Below, piece after piece: positions 15,379 through 15,568 of a stretch of 15,568 bases of DNA; within the stretch, counting starts at the first letter, position 1, and every line of letters starts with the position of its first letter. The notes beneath the pieces were generated by a model. That model made no database searches. It had not been told where the DNA came from and saw nothing but the letters and a program-made list of their open reading frames with translations. The stretch is from assembly GCA_031256615.1 (NCBI GenBank), contig JAIRQG010000002.1:1-15568 (forward strand), in the 5' to 3' direction. This stretch comes from Candidatus Methanoplasma sp. (GTDB lineage: Archaea; Thermoplasmatota; Thermoplasmata; Methanomassiliicoccales; Methanomethylophilaceae). The position numbers and the translations under genes were made by a program.

Positions 15379-15410
15379 AATGGCGCAAAAATGGCGTAAA
15401 TAGCGCAAAA
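15379..15410. repeat. three short tandem repeats of 10-11 bp
   Basis: AATGGCGCAAA (15379-15389), AATGGCGTAAA (15390-15400) and TAGCGCAAAA (15401-15410) follow one another directly, starting 9 nt after the stop of the AlbA-type C-terminal fragment. They could be iterated binding sites or a decayed coding repeat of the regulator's tail; a start at 15380 gives only MAQKWRK then stop. Confidence 0.5.
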
Positions 15411-15568
15411 AACGTTTCAACCCTCGATATTTGAGGTCAAAGAAGAAAAAGAGGGATGATCGCAGTCTTTTATGTTACTCCATCTCAATGAAAAATGGGA
15501 CTCACGAACCCCCGGTAAACCGCTGAATATCGGGACACGCCTTGGTAAAGGCAGACTTCACACAGTCT
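15411..15568. other. right-edge sequence without an assignable gene
   Basis: No frame on either strand is convincing. On the - strand the edge is open in two frames, one reading KSAFTKACPDIQRFTGGS before a stop near 15505, so the tail of a gene entering from the right is possible. Hairpins are visible, GCCT/AGGC at about 15538-15552 and AGACT/AGTCT at 15553-15568, but they do not make a canonical tRNA. Confidence 0.3.

Noticed and set aside
15530..15568. D-arm-like and anticodon-arm-like hairpins at the right edge
   Set aside because: The loop between AGACT and AGTCT has 6 nt instead of 7, the positions before the D-arm lack the usual T8 and purine, and the rest lies outside the window.

Overview
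The window looks like a methanogenic euryarchaeon, most likely of the Methanomassiliicoccales (gut or anoxic-sediment type). The lineage is an inference. It rests on archaeal-type riboflavin enzymes (RibB, RibL, RibC and RibH in one operon), an archaeal serine hydroxymethyltransferase, the anaerobic (cobalt-early) corrin pathway, archaeal TATA boxes, and a large surface protein with a glycine-rich linker and a multi-helix C-terminal anchor.

Layout. (1) 1-1123: 3' part of a DUF4143-type AAA ATPase, cut by the left edge. (2) 1256-5467, + strand: cbiD, cbiG and a fused cobK-cbiE-cbiT gene, tightly packed. Together they carry five consecutive steps of anaerobic cobamide synthesis, from cobalt-precorrin-5A to cobalt-precorrin-8. 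(3) 5504-7090, - strand: glyA followed 9 nt later by a small coiled-coil protein gene. (4) 7091-7989: gene-poor, with two small - strand reading frames (one a two-helix membrane protein), an SdpI-like fragment on + and several hairpins. (5) 7990-11151, - strand: a 1053-residue adhesin-like protein. (6) 11219-12244, - strand: bifunctional phosphoglucose/phosphomannose isomerase with a clear TATA box. (7) 12439-14494, + strand: ribB-ribL-ribC-ribH. (8) 14705-15370: wreckage of an AlbA-type (RecG-like) ATP-binding regulator. Its first 15 codons and last ~100 codons flank a frameshifted, antisense C-terminal remnant of a DDE transposase.

The genes form two cofactor blocks (corrinoid and flavin) plus one-carbon (SHMT) and sugar-phosphate metabolism. 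The two accessory patches (4 and 8) show gene decay. No novel multi-gene defence or signalling system is visible. The least ordinary items are the CobK-CbiE-CbiT fusion, the nested IS/AlbA pseudogene, and the surface protein.
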